This document shows positions 7,163-16,158 of a stretch of 32,993 nt of DNA, piece by piece. Numbering within the stretch: the stretch's first letter is position 1; each line of letters starts with the position of its first letter. The notes below the pieces were generated by a model. That model was not told the DNA's origin and did no database searches. It saw only the letters and a program-made list of their open reading frames with translations. Position numbers and translations under genes: made by a program. This stretch comes from Sphingomonas aquatilis. GTDB taxonomy: Bacteria > Pseudomonadota > Alphaproteobacteria > Sphingomonadales > Sphingomonadaceae. Location of the stretch: NCBI RefSeq assembly GCF_014196115.1, contig NZ_JACIDB010000016.1:1-32993 (forward strand), read 5' to 3'.

Positions 7163-8368
7163 ATGAGAACGCTATTTGCGACGACGGCTGCGCTGGCCGT
7201 CGCTGGGCCGGCCTGCGCCCAGGACATCAAGCTCACGCCGTTAATCGACGGCCGCGTCCGCTACGAGCATGTCGATCAGGACGGAATTGCGCGCGACGCC
7301 GACGCGCTCACCGTTCGCGTGCGAGGTGGCGTGCAGGCGACGAGCGGCCCGTGGAGCACGCTGATCGAGGCGCAGGGCACGCTGGCGGCGATCGACGACT
7401 ATTATGATGGCGTCCAGGGCGCCGCCACCCGCCCGCTGGTCGCGGATCCGGAGAACGTCGCGCTCTACCGGGCGCAACTCCAGTATCGGACGAAGGCGTT
7501 GGCGGTCACCGCCGGGAGGCAGCGCATCGTGCTCGACGACGAACGTTTCGTCGGCAATGTGGCCTTCCGCGACAATGGCCAGACGTTCGACGCGGTGCGC
7601 GCCGAGGTGACGGCCATTCCCAAGCTGAAGCTCGACGTCACTTATGCGTGGGGCGTCCGGACGATCTGGGGCATCAACGGCACGGGCGCGCGGCAGCAGG
7701 CGGTGAGTGGCGACAACGTCTTCGCCAACCTCTCCTATGCGACACCGATCGGCAATCTGGTCGGTTTCGCGTATCTGGTCGACCAGGACGAGGCGGCGGT
7801 GCAGGGGTTTCGCCTGTCGAGCCAGACATACGGTGCAAGGCTTGCAGGCGCGCGCGTGCTGTCGAAAGCTATGAAGCTCGCCTACCAGCTCAGCTACGCC
7901 CGCCAGAGCGACTGGCACCGCAATCCCAATCGCTACGGCGCGGACTATTATCTCGCGGATGCGACGCTGGGGATGGGCGGCTGGTCGCTGAATGGCGGCT
8001 ATGAAGTGCTCGGCGCTGACCGGGGAATGGTCTTCACAAGCTTCCAGACGCCGCTCGGCACCAATTTCAAGTTCCAGGGCTGGGCCGACAAGTTCCTGAC
8101 CACGCCGCCGAACGGCGTGCGCGATCTCTATGCGGGTGGCGGCTATGGCTGGAAGAAGGCGCTCGGCGCCGATACGATCGCGCTCTCGGGCACATGGCAC
8201 CGTTTCCGCAGCGGTCGGCTCGGTCAAGCGTACGGCAAGGAAATCGATCTGATCGCCGGTGCCAAGGTCGGACGCACCACCGTTTCGGCACGCTATGCGC
8301 GGTACCGCGCGGACGCCTTCGCCACCGATACGGAAAAGGCCTGGGTGCAAATCGACTGGACCTACTGA
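7163..8368 (+). CDS. Outer-membrane porin, alginate-export family
   Basis: The 401-residue protein begins with a signal peptide (MRTLFATTAALAVAGPACA, probable cleavage before QD). It consists of alternating polar/aromatic beta-strand segments and ends in an aromatic residue (AWVQIDWTY), a typical signal for outer-membrane insertion. Strand composition (RVRYEHVDQDG, LIEAQGTLAAIDDYYDG, AVTAGRQRIVLDDERFVGN) fits the alginate-export porin family. It lies 76 bases after narK, with GAGGGGGG as ribosome site, and ahead of the nirB leader. It is therefore probably co-transcribed with the transporter and may admit nitrate or nitrite through the outer membrane; that substrate is inferred from position only. 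Confidence 0.82.
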   Translation: MRTLFATTAALAVAGPACAQDIKLTPLIDGRVRYEHVDQDGIARDADALTVRVRGGVQATSGPWSTLIEAQGTLAAIDDYYDGVQGAATRPLVADPENVALYRAQLQYRTKALAVTAGRQRIVLDDERFVGNVAFRDNGQTFDAVRAEVTAIPKLKLDVTYAWGVRTIWGINGTGARQQAVSGDNVFANLSYATPIGNLVGFAYLVDQDEAAVQGFRLSSQTYGARLAGARVLSKAMKLAYQLSYARQSDWHRNPNRYGADYYLADATLGMGGWSLNGGYEVLGADRGMVFTSFQTPLGTNFKFQGWADKFLTTPPNGVRDLYAGGGYGWKKALGADTIALSGTWHRFRSGRLGQAYGKEIDLIAGAKVGRTTVSARYARYRADAFATDTEKAWVQIDWTY

Positions 8369-8449
8369 CGAGACGGCTTGAGCAGGCCTGCAATTTGCGG
8401 TAATGCTGCGCTGCAGGAGGCATCGCTGCCTCAACAAGATAGCCGGGAC

Positions 8450-8498
8450 GGTCCAAGGACGGATCGCGACGGTTAAAACAGATGGCAAGGCCGCCATC
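8450..8498 (+). ncRNA. ANTAR-type two-hairpin leader before nirB
   Basis: P1 is GGTCC-AAGGAC-GGATC (8450-8465, one G-T pair). P2 is GATGGC-AAGGCC-GCCATC (8481-8498, six perfect pairs). Both hexaloops have A at position 1 and G at position 4. The loop and 3' arm of P2 (8489-8498) are the 5' arm of the following terminator, so the two structures are mutually exclusive. This is the same design as the leader at 5718 and places the nitrite and nitrate reductase genes under the same NasT switch. Confidence 0.9.
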
Positions 8499-8537
8499 CG
8501 GGCTCCGCAACGTCGGGGTCGGGATGGCGGCCTTTTT
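8489..8537 (+). terminator. Intrinsic terminator in the nirB leader
   Basis: GGCCGCCATCC (8489-8499) pairs perfectly with GGATGGCGGCC (8522-8532), followed by five T (8533-8537). The 11-bp stem is strong and lies 18 bases before the nirB start codon, so nirB expression should depend on antitermination. Confidence 0.92.
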
Positions 8538-8555
8538 CGTTTTGGAGCACGACGG

Positions 8556-11093
8556 ATGGACTTTCACGACCATCGCGAACCCGAACGGGACGACGCACCC
8601 GCACCGGTCACGGCAGTGGATCGCCCGCCCCGGCATCTGGTGGTGATCGGCAACGGCATGGCGGGCTGCCGGGCCGTCGAGGAGCTGATCGCGCGCGACG
8701 CCGACCGCTACCGGGTGACGATCTTCGGCGCGGAGCCGCACGTCAATTACAACCGGATCATGCTGTCGCCGGTGCTGGCGGGCGAGAAGACCTTCGAGGA
8801 GATCGTCATCAATGGTCACGACTGGTATGCCGACAATGGCATCGAGCTGATCGCCAGCGACCCCGTCGTTGCGATCGACCGGTCGAACAGGACGGTGACC
8901 GCGCGTTCGGGCCGCCAAGTCGGCTACGACAAGCTGCTGATCGCCACCGGCTCCGATCCCTTCATCATTCCGGTGCCCGGCAAGGATCTGCCCGGCGTCA
9001 TCTCCTTCCGCGACATGAAGGACGTCGACCACATGCTGGCCGCCGCCGAAGACGGCAAGGCGGCGGGCGGCGGCCAGGCGGTGGTGATCGGCGGCGGGCT
9101 GCTCGGGCTGGAGGCGGCGCACGGGCTGACGCTGCGCGGCATGAAGGTCACGGTGCTGCATATCATGCCGATCCTGATGGAACGCCAGCTCGACGAGGCG
9201 GCGGGCTGGTTGCTGAAAACCGAGCTGGAGCGCCGCGGCCAGACCGTATTGACGGGGGCCGACACCGCCGAGATCTATGGCGACGGCAAGGTGGAGGGCG
9301 TGCGGCTGAAGGACGGGCGCGAGATCCCGGCCAGCCTCGTGGTCATGGCGGTCGGCATCCGCCCGTCGATCGCGCTGGCCCGCGACGCCGGACTGGACGT
9401 CGGCCGCGGCATCAGGGTGGACGATCACATGGTGACGTCCGACCCCGACGTGCTCGCGGTCGGCGAGTGCGTGGAGCATAACGGCACGGTCTACGGTCTC
9501 GTGGCGCCGCTCTGGGACATGTGCCGCAGCCTGGCGGACGGGCTGGTCGAGCGGCACAGCGGCTATCGCGGATCGATCACCTCGACCAAGCTCAAGGTGT
9601 CGGGGATCGACGTGTTCTCGGCGGGCGACTTCTCGGGCGGCGACGGGGCGGAGGATATCGTGCTGCGCGACGCCTCGCGCGGCATCTACAAGCGTGTCGT
9701 CGTCAAGGACGACCGGATCGCGGGCTGCGTGCTGTACGGCGACACCGCCGACGGCAACTGGTATTTCGACCTCCTGAAGAAGCGGGAGGACGTGGGCGCG
9801 ATCCGCGACCTGCTGATCTTCGGCCAGGCCTTTGCCTCCGGAGGTGGGCAGGCGGACCCTAAGGCGGCCGTTGCGGCGCTCTCGGACGATGCCGAGATCT
9901 GCGGCTGCAACGGCGTTTCCAAGGCAAAGGTCTGCCAGGCCATCGTCGACGGTGCGGCCAGCCTCGACGCGATACGCGCCACCTGCAAGGCGTCAGCGAG
10001 TTGCGGGTCCTGCACCGGGCTGGTCGAGCAACTGCTGTCGATCACGCTCGGCAGCGATTACGGCGGCGAACGGTCGGTCAAGACGCTGTGCAAGTGCACC
10101 AGTTTCGGCCACGACGATGTGCGGCGCGAGATCGTCGCGCAGAACATGCGCTCGATTCCCGACGTCATGCAGAAGCTGCACTGGTCGACGCCGGACGGCT
10201 GTTCGGCCTGCCGCCCCGCGCTCAATTACTATCTGCTCTGCGCGCTGCCCGGCGAATATGTCGATGACCAGCAGAGCCGCTTCGTCAACGAGCGCATGCA
10301 CGCCAACATCCAGAAGGACGGCACCTATTCCGTGGTCCCAAGGATGTGGGGAGGCCTCACCAACCCGCGCGAGCTGCGCGCCATCGCCGACGTGGTCGAC
10401 AAGTTCAACGCGCCGATGGTCAAAGTGACCGGTGGCCAGCGGCTCGACATCTTCGGCATCCGCAAGGAGGACCTGCCCGCGGTCTGGGCGGACCTCAACG
10501 CCGCCGGCATGGTGTCGGGCCACGCCTACGGCAAGTCGCTGCGCACGGTGAAGACCTGCGTCGGGTCCGAATGGTGCCGGTTTGGCACGCAGGATTCGAC
10601 CGGGCTGGGCGTGAAGATCGAGCGGATGACGTGGGGATCGTGGATGCCCCACAAGTTCAAGATCGCCGTGTCGGGCTGCCCGCGCAACTGCGCCGAGGCG
10701 ACGATCAAGGATTTCGGCGTCGTCTGCGTCGACAGCGGTTATGAGCTCCACGTCGGCGGCAACGGCGGCATCAAGGTGCGCGCGACCGACCTTCTCTGCA
10801 AGGTCGCGACCGAGGAGGAGGCGATGGATTACTGCGCCGCCTTCATCCAGCTCTACCGCGAGGAGGCGCGCTACCTTGAGCGGACCGCGCCGTGGATCGA
10901 GCGCGTCGGCCTCGATCACATCACGTCGCGCCTGCTCGACGATCCCGACGCCGTCCCGGCCTATGCCGAGCGGTTCCGCTTCTCGCAGCGCTTCACGCAG
11001 AATGATCCCTGGGCGAAGCGGGTCGCCGGCGAGGACCGCGAGCAGCACGCGCCAATGGCGTCTTTTAAGCCGCAGGTGGAGGAACCGGCATGA
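8556..11093 (+). CDS. nirB: Assimilatory nitrite reductase [NAD(P)H], large subunit
   Basis: The 845-residue cytoplasmic enzyme reduces nitrite to ammonium with NAD(P)H. Its order is: FAD-binding fold (HLVVIGNGMAGCRAVEEL, about residue 28), NAD-binding fold (AVVIGGGLLGLEAAHGL), BFD-like [2Fe-2S] cysteines near 450-490 (CGCNG, CGSC) with a further Cys pair in LCKCTSFG, and the sirohaem/4Fe-4S half. The cluster ligands there are Cys668, Cys674, Cys708 and Cys712 (TCVGSEWC and GCPRNC). The open frame extends upstream to 8403, but that part is the leader and terminator; ATG 8556 with GGAG about ten bases upstream is the start. Length is usual for NirB. It overlaps nirD by four bases. Confidence 0.95.
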   Translation: MDFHDHREPERDDAPAPVTAVDRPPRHLVVIGNGMAGCRAVEELIARDADRYRVTIFGAEPHVNYNRIMLSPVLAGEKTFEEIVINGHDWYADNGIELIASDPVVAIDRSNRTVTARSGRQVGYDKLLIATGSDPFIIPVPGKDLPGVISFRDMKDVDHMLAAAEDGKAAGGGQAVVIGGGLLGLEAAHGLTLRGMKVTVLHIMPILMERQLDEAAGWLLKTELERRGQTVLTGADTAEIYGDGKVEGVRLKDGREIPASLVVMAVGIRPSIALARDAGLDVGRGIRVDDHMVTSDPDVLAVGECVEHNGTVYGLVAPLWDMCRSLADGLVERHSGYRGSITSTKLKVSGIDVFSAGDFSGGDGAEDIVLRDASRGIYKRVVVKDDRIAGCVLYGDTADGNWYFDLLKKREDVGAIRDLLIFGQAFASGGGQADPKAAVAALSDDAEICGCNGVSKAKVCQAIVDGAASLDAIRATCKASASCGSCTGLVEQLLSITLGSDYGGERSVKTLCKCTSFGHDDVRREIVAQNMRSIPDVMQKLHWSTPDGCSACRPALNYYLLCALPGEYVDDQQSRFVNERMHANIQKDGTYSVVPRMWGGLTNPRELRAIADVVDKFNAPMVKVTGGQRLDIFGIRKEDLPAVWADLNAAGMVSGHAYGKSLRTVKTCVGSEWCRFGTQDSTGLGVKIERMTWGSWMPHKFKIAVSGCPRNCAEATIKDFGVVCVDSGYELHVGGNGGIKVRATDLLCKVATEEEAMDYCAAFIQLYREEARYLERTAPWIERVGLDHITSRLLDDPDAVPAYAERFRFSQRFTQNDPWAKRVAGEDREQHAPMASFKPQVEEPA

Positions 11094-11428
11094 GCGGCGA
11101 TTGGCTCGACATCGGACGGGTCGATGAAATCCCCGTCCGCGGCGCGCGAACGGTGACGATCCCCGGCGACGAGGAGATCGCCGTGTTCCGTACCGGCGAC
11201 GGCCGGGTGTTCGCGCTCCTCAACCGCTGCCCGCACAAGGGAGGGCGACTGAGCCAGGGGATCGTGCATGGGCACACGGTGGCCTGCCCGCTCCACAACT
11301 GGAACATCGCGCTGGCGACCGGCGAGGCGCAGGGGGCGGACAGCGGCTGCACGCCCGTCATTCCGGTGAAAGTTAGCGGCAACCGTGTACTGATCTGCCG
11401 CGCGTCGGCACTCAAGGCTGCGGCCTGA
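11090..11428 (+). CDS. nirD: Nitrite reductase small subunit, Rieske-type
   Basis: The 112-residue protein is a Rieske [2Fe-2S] domain with CPHKG and CPLHNW boxes supplying two cysteines and two histidines. NirD pairs with NirB and is needed for full nitrite-reducing activity. The start ATG overlaps the nirB stop (ATGA), and the next gene begins one base after its stop, so all are translated from one message. Confidence 0.95.
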   Translation: MSGDWLDIGRVDEIPVRGARTVTIPGDEEIAVFRTGDGRVFALLNRCPHKGGRLSQGIVHGHTVACPLHNWNIALATGEAQGADSGCTPVIPVKVSGNRVLICRASALKAAA

Positions 11429-11429
11429 C

Positions 11430-14024
11430 GTGAGCGATCCTGTCCGCACCACCTGCGCCTATTGCGGCGTCGGCTGCGGGATCGCCGCCTCCCGAACGGG
11501 CGAGCGCACGGTCACGATCGCGGGCGATCCGGCACATCCGGCCAATGCCGGTCGGCTCTGCTCCAAGGGCACGCACCTCGGCGAGACGGTCGGCCTCGAA
11601 GGTCGCCTCCTTCACCCGATGGTCGGTGAACGCCGCGCCTCCTGGGACAAGGCGCTGGACCTCGTCGCCGGTCGCTTCCGCGATGCGATCGAGCGTCACG
11701 GGCCGGACAGCGTCGCCTTCTACGTTTCGGGTCAGCTCCTCACCGAAGATTACTACGTCGCGAACAAGCTGATGAAGGGATTCATCGGCTCGGCCAACAT
11801 CGACACAAACTCCCGGCTGTGCATGTCGAGCGCGGTGGCCGGGTACGTCCGTGCCTTCGGCGAGGATGTCGTGCCCGCGAGCTACGACGATCTCGATGCT
11901 GCCGACCTGATCGTGCTGGTCGGATCGAACACGGCCTGGTGCCACCCCGTCGTCTATCAGCGGATCGTGGCAGCCCGCGCCACGCGCGGCACCAGAATCG
12001 TCGTCATCGATCCGCGCAGGACCGAAACCTGCGAGGACGCCGACCTGCACCTGCCGGTCCGGCCGGGCACCGATGTCCAGCTGATGAACGGGCTGCTCGC
12101 CTGGTGCCGCGAAGCCGGCGTCGTCGACGAGGCGTATCTCTCGGCGCATGTGGCGGTCCCCGACGACTTCTGGGCTGCGCTGGGGGAGGGAAACGACCTC
12201 TGGTCGACCGCGCGCACCTGCGACGTGCCGCCGGCCGATCTCCGCCGCTTCTACGAGCTTTTCGCTGCCACGCCGCGCACCGTCACGCTGTTCAGTCAGG
12301 GGATCAACCAGTCGATCCGCGGGACAGACCAGGTCAACGCGATCGTCAACGTCCATCTGGCCACCGGCAGGATCGGCAAGCCGGGCGCGGCACCGTTCTC
12401 GATCACCGGCCAGCCCAACGCGATGGGCGGTCGCGAAGTGGGCGGGCTCGCCTCGACGCTCGCCGCTCACATGGATTTCGCACCCGAGAACGTCGCTCGC
12501 GTCGGTCGCTTCTGGGCGGCGGCGCGGATGGCGACCCGGCCCGGGCTGAAGGCGGTCGATCTGTTCCGCGCGGTCGGCGAGGGGCGGATCAAGGCGTTGT
12601 GGATCATGGCCACCAATCCGGCGGTATCGCTGCCCGACGCGGGTGCGGTGCGCGAGGCGCTGGCCGCGTGTCCCTTTGTCGTCGTCTCGGACGTGATGGA
12701 GACCACTGATACGTCAGTCCACGCCCATGTCCGCCTGCCGGCCGCGGCATGGGGCGAGAAGGACGGCACCGTCACCAACTCGGACCGTACCGTCTCACGC
12801 CAGCGCGGGCTGCTGCCGCTGCCGGGCGAAGCGAAGCCTGACTGGTGGATCGTCTCGCAGATCGCGCAGCGCATGGGCTGGGTCGGCGAGTTCGCCTACG
12901 GCCGCCCGGCCGACATCTGGCGCGAGCATGCCCGGCTCACCGCCTATCAGAACGAGGGCGCGCGCGTGCTGAACCTGAAGCCGCACACCGCCATCGGCAA
13001 CGCCGCCTATGATGCGATGGAGCCGTTCCGCTGGGGAGGAAAACCGTTTGCCGACGGGCGTTTTCCGACGCCGGATGGACGGGCTAGGCTGGTCGCGGTC
13101 AAGCAAGCGCCGGTCGCGGCACCGCTCGTCTCCTGGCCGATGACGCTCAATACCGGTCGCTATCGTGACCAGTGGCACACCATGACGCGTACCGGACTCA
13201 GTCCCAAGCTCGCCCGTCATCGCGAGGAACCGCTGGTGGAGGTTCATCCCGCGGATGCGACGGCGCTCGGCCTCGCCGATCACGGTCTCGCCCGTGTTTC
13301 GACGCCGCAAGGGAACAGCCTGTTCCGGGTGGCGGCCGCCGATACCCAGCGCCAGGGCGAACTGTTCACGCCTATCCACTGGACCGACCAGCAGGCGACC
13401 GGCGGCCGCACCGGGCTGCTCCCGCGTCCGCTGACCGACCCGCATTCAGGCCAGCCCGGGTTTAAGGCGACGCCGGCGCGGATTGAGCCGGTCGCGACCG
13501 AATGGCGCGGTTTTCTGATCGTGCATGGTGACATCGAAGCGCCGAAATGCCTGTGGGCGACAAAGGTCCGCGTGCCCGGCGGTTTGTTGTGGGAGGTGGC
13601 CGGCAACGGCGATGCCGCGCGCCTCGAACGCGCGTTGCCCAAGGGCGAGCGGATCGAGGCGATCGATCACGCGCGCGGCACGCGCCGTGTCGCGATCCTG
13701 CGCAACGGCAGGCTGGCCACAATCCTATTCACGACGCGCTCGGGCGACCTTCCGCCGCGCGATTGGCTGATCGCCCAGCTGGACATGAGCCACGGCCCCG
13801 CGGTCCTCGCCGGTCGCGCGCCGGGCCTGCAGGCTGACCGTGGGGCTGTCGTTTGCGTCTGCTTCGATGTCGGCATGAAGACGATCGTCGCCGCCATCGC
13901 GGAACAGGGCCTTGTCGACGTGGCCGCCGTCGGCGCTGCGCTCGGGGCGGGAATGAATTGCGGATCCTGCCGCCCGGCGCTCGCGCGGTTGATCGCGCAA
14001 TCGAGGAAAACTGCCAATGGATGA
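11430..14024 (+). CDS. nasA: Assimilatory nitrate reductase, molybdopterin catalytic subunit
   Basis: The 864-residue cytoplasmic bis-MGD enzyme reduces nitrate to nitrite. An N-terminal 4Fe-4S motif uses Cys9, Cys12, Cys16 and Cys44 (CAYCGVGC and LCSKG). The molybdopterin core follows, with SRLCMSSAVAGY containing the probable Mo-ligand cysteine, QPNAMGGREVGGL and NPAVSLPDA. The molydopterin-dinucleotide-binding domain (LNTGRYRDQWHTMTRTG) comes next, and a C-terminal BFD-like [2Fe-2S] domain has Cys809, Cys811, Cys844 and Cys847. That fused domain is common in assimilatory enzymes that take electrons from NADH or ferredoxin partners. The GTG start at 11430 is one base after nirD. No separate electron-transfer subunit gene is present. 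Confidence 0.94.
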   Translation: MSDPVRTTCAYCGVGCGIAASRTGERTVTIAGDPAHPANAGRLCSKGTHLGETVGLEGRLLHPMVGERRASWDKALDLVAGRFRDAIERHGPDSVAFYVSGQLLTEDYYVANKLMKGFIGSANIDTNSRLCMSSAVAGYVRAFGEDVVPASYDDLDAADLIVLVGSNTAWCHPVVYQRIVAARATRGTRIVVIDPRRTETCEDADLHLPVRPGTDVQLMNGLLAWCREAGVVDEAYLSAHVAVPDDFWAALGEGNDLWSTARTCDVPPADLRRFYELFAATPRTVTLFSQGINQSIRGTDQVNAIVNVHLATGRIGKPGAAPFSITGQPNAMGGREVGGLASTLAAHMDFAPENVARVGRFWAAARMATRPGLKAVDLFRAVGEGRIKALWIMATNPAVSLPDAGAVREALAACPFVVVSDVMETTDTSVHAHVRLPAAAWGEKDGTVTNSDRTVSRQRGLLPLPGEAKPDWWIVSQIAQRMGWVGEFAYGRPADIWREHARLTAYQNEGARVLNLKPHTAIGNAAYDAMEPFRWGGKPFADGRFPTPDGRARLVAVKQAPVAAPLVSWPMTLNTGRYRDQWHTMTRTGLSPKLARHREEPLVEVHPADATALGLADHGLARVSTPQGNSLFRVAAADTQRQGELFTPIHWTDQQATGGRTGLLPRPLTDPHSGQPGFKATPARIEPVATEWRGFLIVHGDIEAPKCLWATKVRVPGGLLWEVAGNGDAARLERALPKGERIEAIDHARGTRRVAILRNGRLATILFTTRSGDLPPRDWLIAQLDMSHGPAVLAGRAPGLQADRGAVVCVCFDVGMKTIVAAIAEQGLVDVAAVGAALGAGMNCGSCRPALARLIAQSRKTANG

Positions 14025-14802
14025 TCTCTTTCCACGCGGCATGGTCTGGCTCGTCGGCGCTGGCCCCGGCGACCCGGACCTCCTCACCCGCAAGGCGGAG
14101 CGGCTGATGAGCCAGGCAGACATCGTCTTCTACGATGCGTTGGTGGGCTCCGGGATCCTAGCGATCGCGGCACAGGCGGAGCTGGTCAGCGTCGGCAAGC
14201 GGGCCGGGCGCCACTCCAGGGATCAGGCCAGCATCGACGAGCTCATTGTCCACGCCGCGCACGACGGCCGGCGCGTCGTCCGTCTCAAGGGCGGCGATCC
14301 GTCGATCTTCGGCCGGTCTACCGAGGAAATCGAAGCGTGCGCTGCCCATGGCATACCGGTAAGGATCTGCCCGGGCATCACCGCCGCAAGCGCCGCCGCG
14401 GCAAGCGGCATTGCCTCGCTCACTCTGCGTGGGCTCGCGCGCAAGCTGACCTTTCTCACCGCCCATGCCCGTGCCGGTGAACGGCTGGAGCACGATTGGG
14501 CAGCTCTCGCTACCGGCGACGCAACGATTGCCGTTTACATGGGGCGCGTCGCCGCACCGGAGATCGCGCACGCCCTTATCGCGGCCGGACGCGCGCCCGA
14601 AACTCCCGTGATGATCGCGGTCGACGTGTCGTTGCCGACCGAGCGACTGATCCACGGCACGCTCGCTGCCCTGCCGTTCCTGGTCCGCACGATCGCCGAT
14701 GACGATCCGACGCTGCTGCTGATCGGTGAGGCTGCGCGACCATTGCTGGCCGCTTCGTACAGACATCATCATCCCGAAGATTTGGCAGCGGCTCACCGTT
14801 AG
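14017..14802 (+). CDS. cobA: Uroporphyrinogen-III C-methyltransferase (SUMT)
   Basis: The 261-residue enzyme methylates uroporphyrinogen III twice with SAM to make precorrin-2, the precursor of sirohaem, the cofactor of NirB. Family motifs are LVGAGPGDPDLLTRKAERL, DALVG, VGKRAGRHS, VVRLKGGDPSIFGR and the SAM-binding segment CPGITAASAAAA. It lacks the dehydrogenase/ferrochelatase domain of CysG, so those steps must be encoded elsewhere. Its start overlaps nasA by eight bases, making it the last gene of the nitrate operon. It supplies cofactor in step with reductase synthesis. Confidence 0.94.
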   Translation: MDDLFPRGMVWLVGAGPGDPDLLTRKAERLMSQADIVFYDALVGSGILAIAAQAELVSVGKRAGRHSRDQASIDELIVHAAHDGRRVVRLKGGDPSIFGRSTEEIEACAAHGIPVRICPGITAASAAAASGIASLTLRGLARKLTFLTAHARAGERLEHDWAALATGDATIAVYMGRVAAPEIAHALIAAGRAPETPVMIAVDVSLPTERLIHGTLAALPFLVRTIADDDPTLLLIGEAARPLLAASYRHHHPEDLAAAHR

Positions 14803-15135
14803 ACGCATCAGTAGCAATGTCCCGCATCACCATAGCCTCGATCCTGTTCGCTCGACCTGCGTGCGGGTGGCGGCGCTTCATGCTGTACACGCTTGTCTGT
14901 TGCCCGCTGTGCGCGGCTGCAACCCTGCCATTTCTTGGAGCTTGAACGCGGCCCCAAGCCGATGTTCGACAAAGCGAAAGCGATGATCCTTATCCTGAAC
15001 CGGCGGTCATGCCGTTCAGGCTCGAATAATCACCAGATTACACTTCGTTCTCGGCTCCGATGAGCTTGTCGGGTTCCATTTAGCCGGTCGCTTATTTGAG
15101 TATATCCAAAAACGCCTCATAGGAGCGACGAACTG
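14803..15135 (+). other. Intergenic region between cobA and recombinase copy 2
   Basis: No gene is supported in these 333 bases. Open frames here have no recognisable protein-like pattern. The last 90 bases hold the conserved recombinase upstream element. I see no clear intrinsic terminator after cobA. Confidence 0.6.
15047..15135 (+). promoter_or_regulatory. Upstream element of recombinase copy 2
   Basis: GTTCTCGGC (15047-15055), TTAGCC (15080-15085) and GTATATCCAAAAACGCC (15100-15116) occur with exactly the same spacing as GTTCTCGGC, TTAGCC and GTATACCCAGGAACGCC before copy 3. The start codon is 35 bases after the TATA in both, with AGGAG as ribosome site. The conserved order and spacing argue for a functional promoter/operator or recombination site rather than drifted noncoding DNA. 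Confidence 0.6.
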
Positions 15136-15789
15136 ATGGTAGATGGCGGTGTGCGAGCGGCGCGGGTGTACCTGCGGGTGAGCACGGACGAGCAGGACCT
15201 CACGCGGCAGGAAAGCATCGTCGCCGGTGCTCGAGCGGCCGGCTTCTATATCGCTGCCGTCTACCGGGAGAAGGCGTCCGGCGCTCGACCCGACCGGCCG
15301 GAGCTGCTGCGCATGGTGGCGGACCTGCAGCCGGGCGAGGTGGTGATCGCCGAGAAGATCGATCGGATCAGCCGCCCGCCTCTGTCTGAGGCCGAGCTCT
15401 TGGTCGCGACTATCCGGTCGAAGGGCGCGCGCCTCGCGGTGCCGGGCATTGTGGACCTCACCGACTTGGTAGCGGACAGCGCCGGCGTCGCGCGGATCGT
15501 GCTAGAAGCGGTGCAAGACATGCTGCTGCGCGTCGCGCTCCAGACTGCGCGGGATGACTACGAAACGCGGCGCGAGCGGCAGCGGGAGGGCATCGAGATC
15601 GCCAAGCGGGCAGGCCGGTACACCGGCCGCAAGCCCGATCTTGCCCATCACAGGCGGATAGTTGGGCTGCGCGAGGCGGGCATGAGCATCGCGAAGACGG
15701 CGGTCCTTGCCGGATGCAGTATCGCCCACGTCAAGAGAGTAACCGCGCTCCACCGTGCAAAGACAGCTGCGGTCGCACCGACCTCATGA
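15136..15789 (+). CDS. Small serine recombinase (resolvase/invertase type), copy 2 of 3
   Basis: The 217-residue protein has the nucleophile at about Ser16 in YLRVSTDEQ, EKIDRISRPPLSEAELLV for the active-site arginines, and a C-terminal HTH (GMSIAKTAVLAGCSIAHVKRV). It is nearly identical in layout to copies 1 and 3, and stretches of coding DNA are also identical: 39 bases from 15307 match 29514 onward. It stands alone between the nitrate operon and the AddAB-like genes. Having the same orientation as copies 1 and 3, it forms direct repeats with them. RISRLPL of the other copies is RISRPPL here, which should not affect catalysis. Its DNA target is unknown. Confidence 0.9.
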   Translation: MVDGGVRAARVYLRVSTDEQDLTRQESIVAGARAAGFYIAAVYREKASGARPDRPELLRMVADLQPGEVVIAEKIDRISRPPLSEAELLVATIRSKGARLAVPGIVDLTDLVADSAGVARIVLEAVQDMLLRVALQTARDDYETRRERQREGIEIAKRAGRYTGRKPDLAHHRRIVGLREAGMSIAKTAVLAGCSIAHVKRVTALHRAKTAAVAPTS

Positions 15790-16158
15790 ACCGAATGGAC
15801 CGTGTATTTATGGCTCAACCTCCCCTGTTGAAGCCGTAGTCTACAATCCGGAGTACGCGATGTACTTCGACTGCGGTGCTTCGCCCAATTCTGGGCCCAT
15901 GCTTAGTCGCGGTCGGGCAGGGTACCAACGCCTTGCTGCGTGACTCGAACGTGAGCAAGAGAGTAAACAATGAGGATGCCGGTGAGAGGATGGTAAAAAT
16001 CGTACGCTGAGCACGGTGGCCGTCCCGTTTTCAATTATTGTCAGGACGGAGCCGCAGAACTTCAGGGAGGTGCTTCGCCCTCAACCGTACAGCTACAGTT
16101 CGCAGGAAGTCAGCTCCGCCGACCTGACTCTGGCAGCTGCAAGCGCGAGCCGGTTTTA
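15790..16158 (+). other. Noncoding stretch between recombinase copy 2 and the AddA-like gene
   Basis: I find no supportable gene, tRNA or repeat array in these 369 bases. Two short open frames read as unstructured sequence. The AddA-like gene ends convergently at 16159. The base composition is less GC-rich than the flanking genes. Confidence 0.5.

Noticed and set aside
8403..8555. A longer N-terminus for NirB from an upstream in-frame start
   Set aside because: This segment is the ANTAR leader and terminator; family proteins start close to the FAD fold, matching ATG 8556.
8067..9557. A 496-codon minus-strand frame across the nirB leader and 5' end
   Set aside because: It would run through the terminator and both hairpins on the other strand and has no recognisable protein features.
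14726..14986. A small gene after cobA
   Set aside because: The frame overlaps the end of cobA and its unique part has no protein-like pattern or ribosome site.
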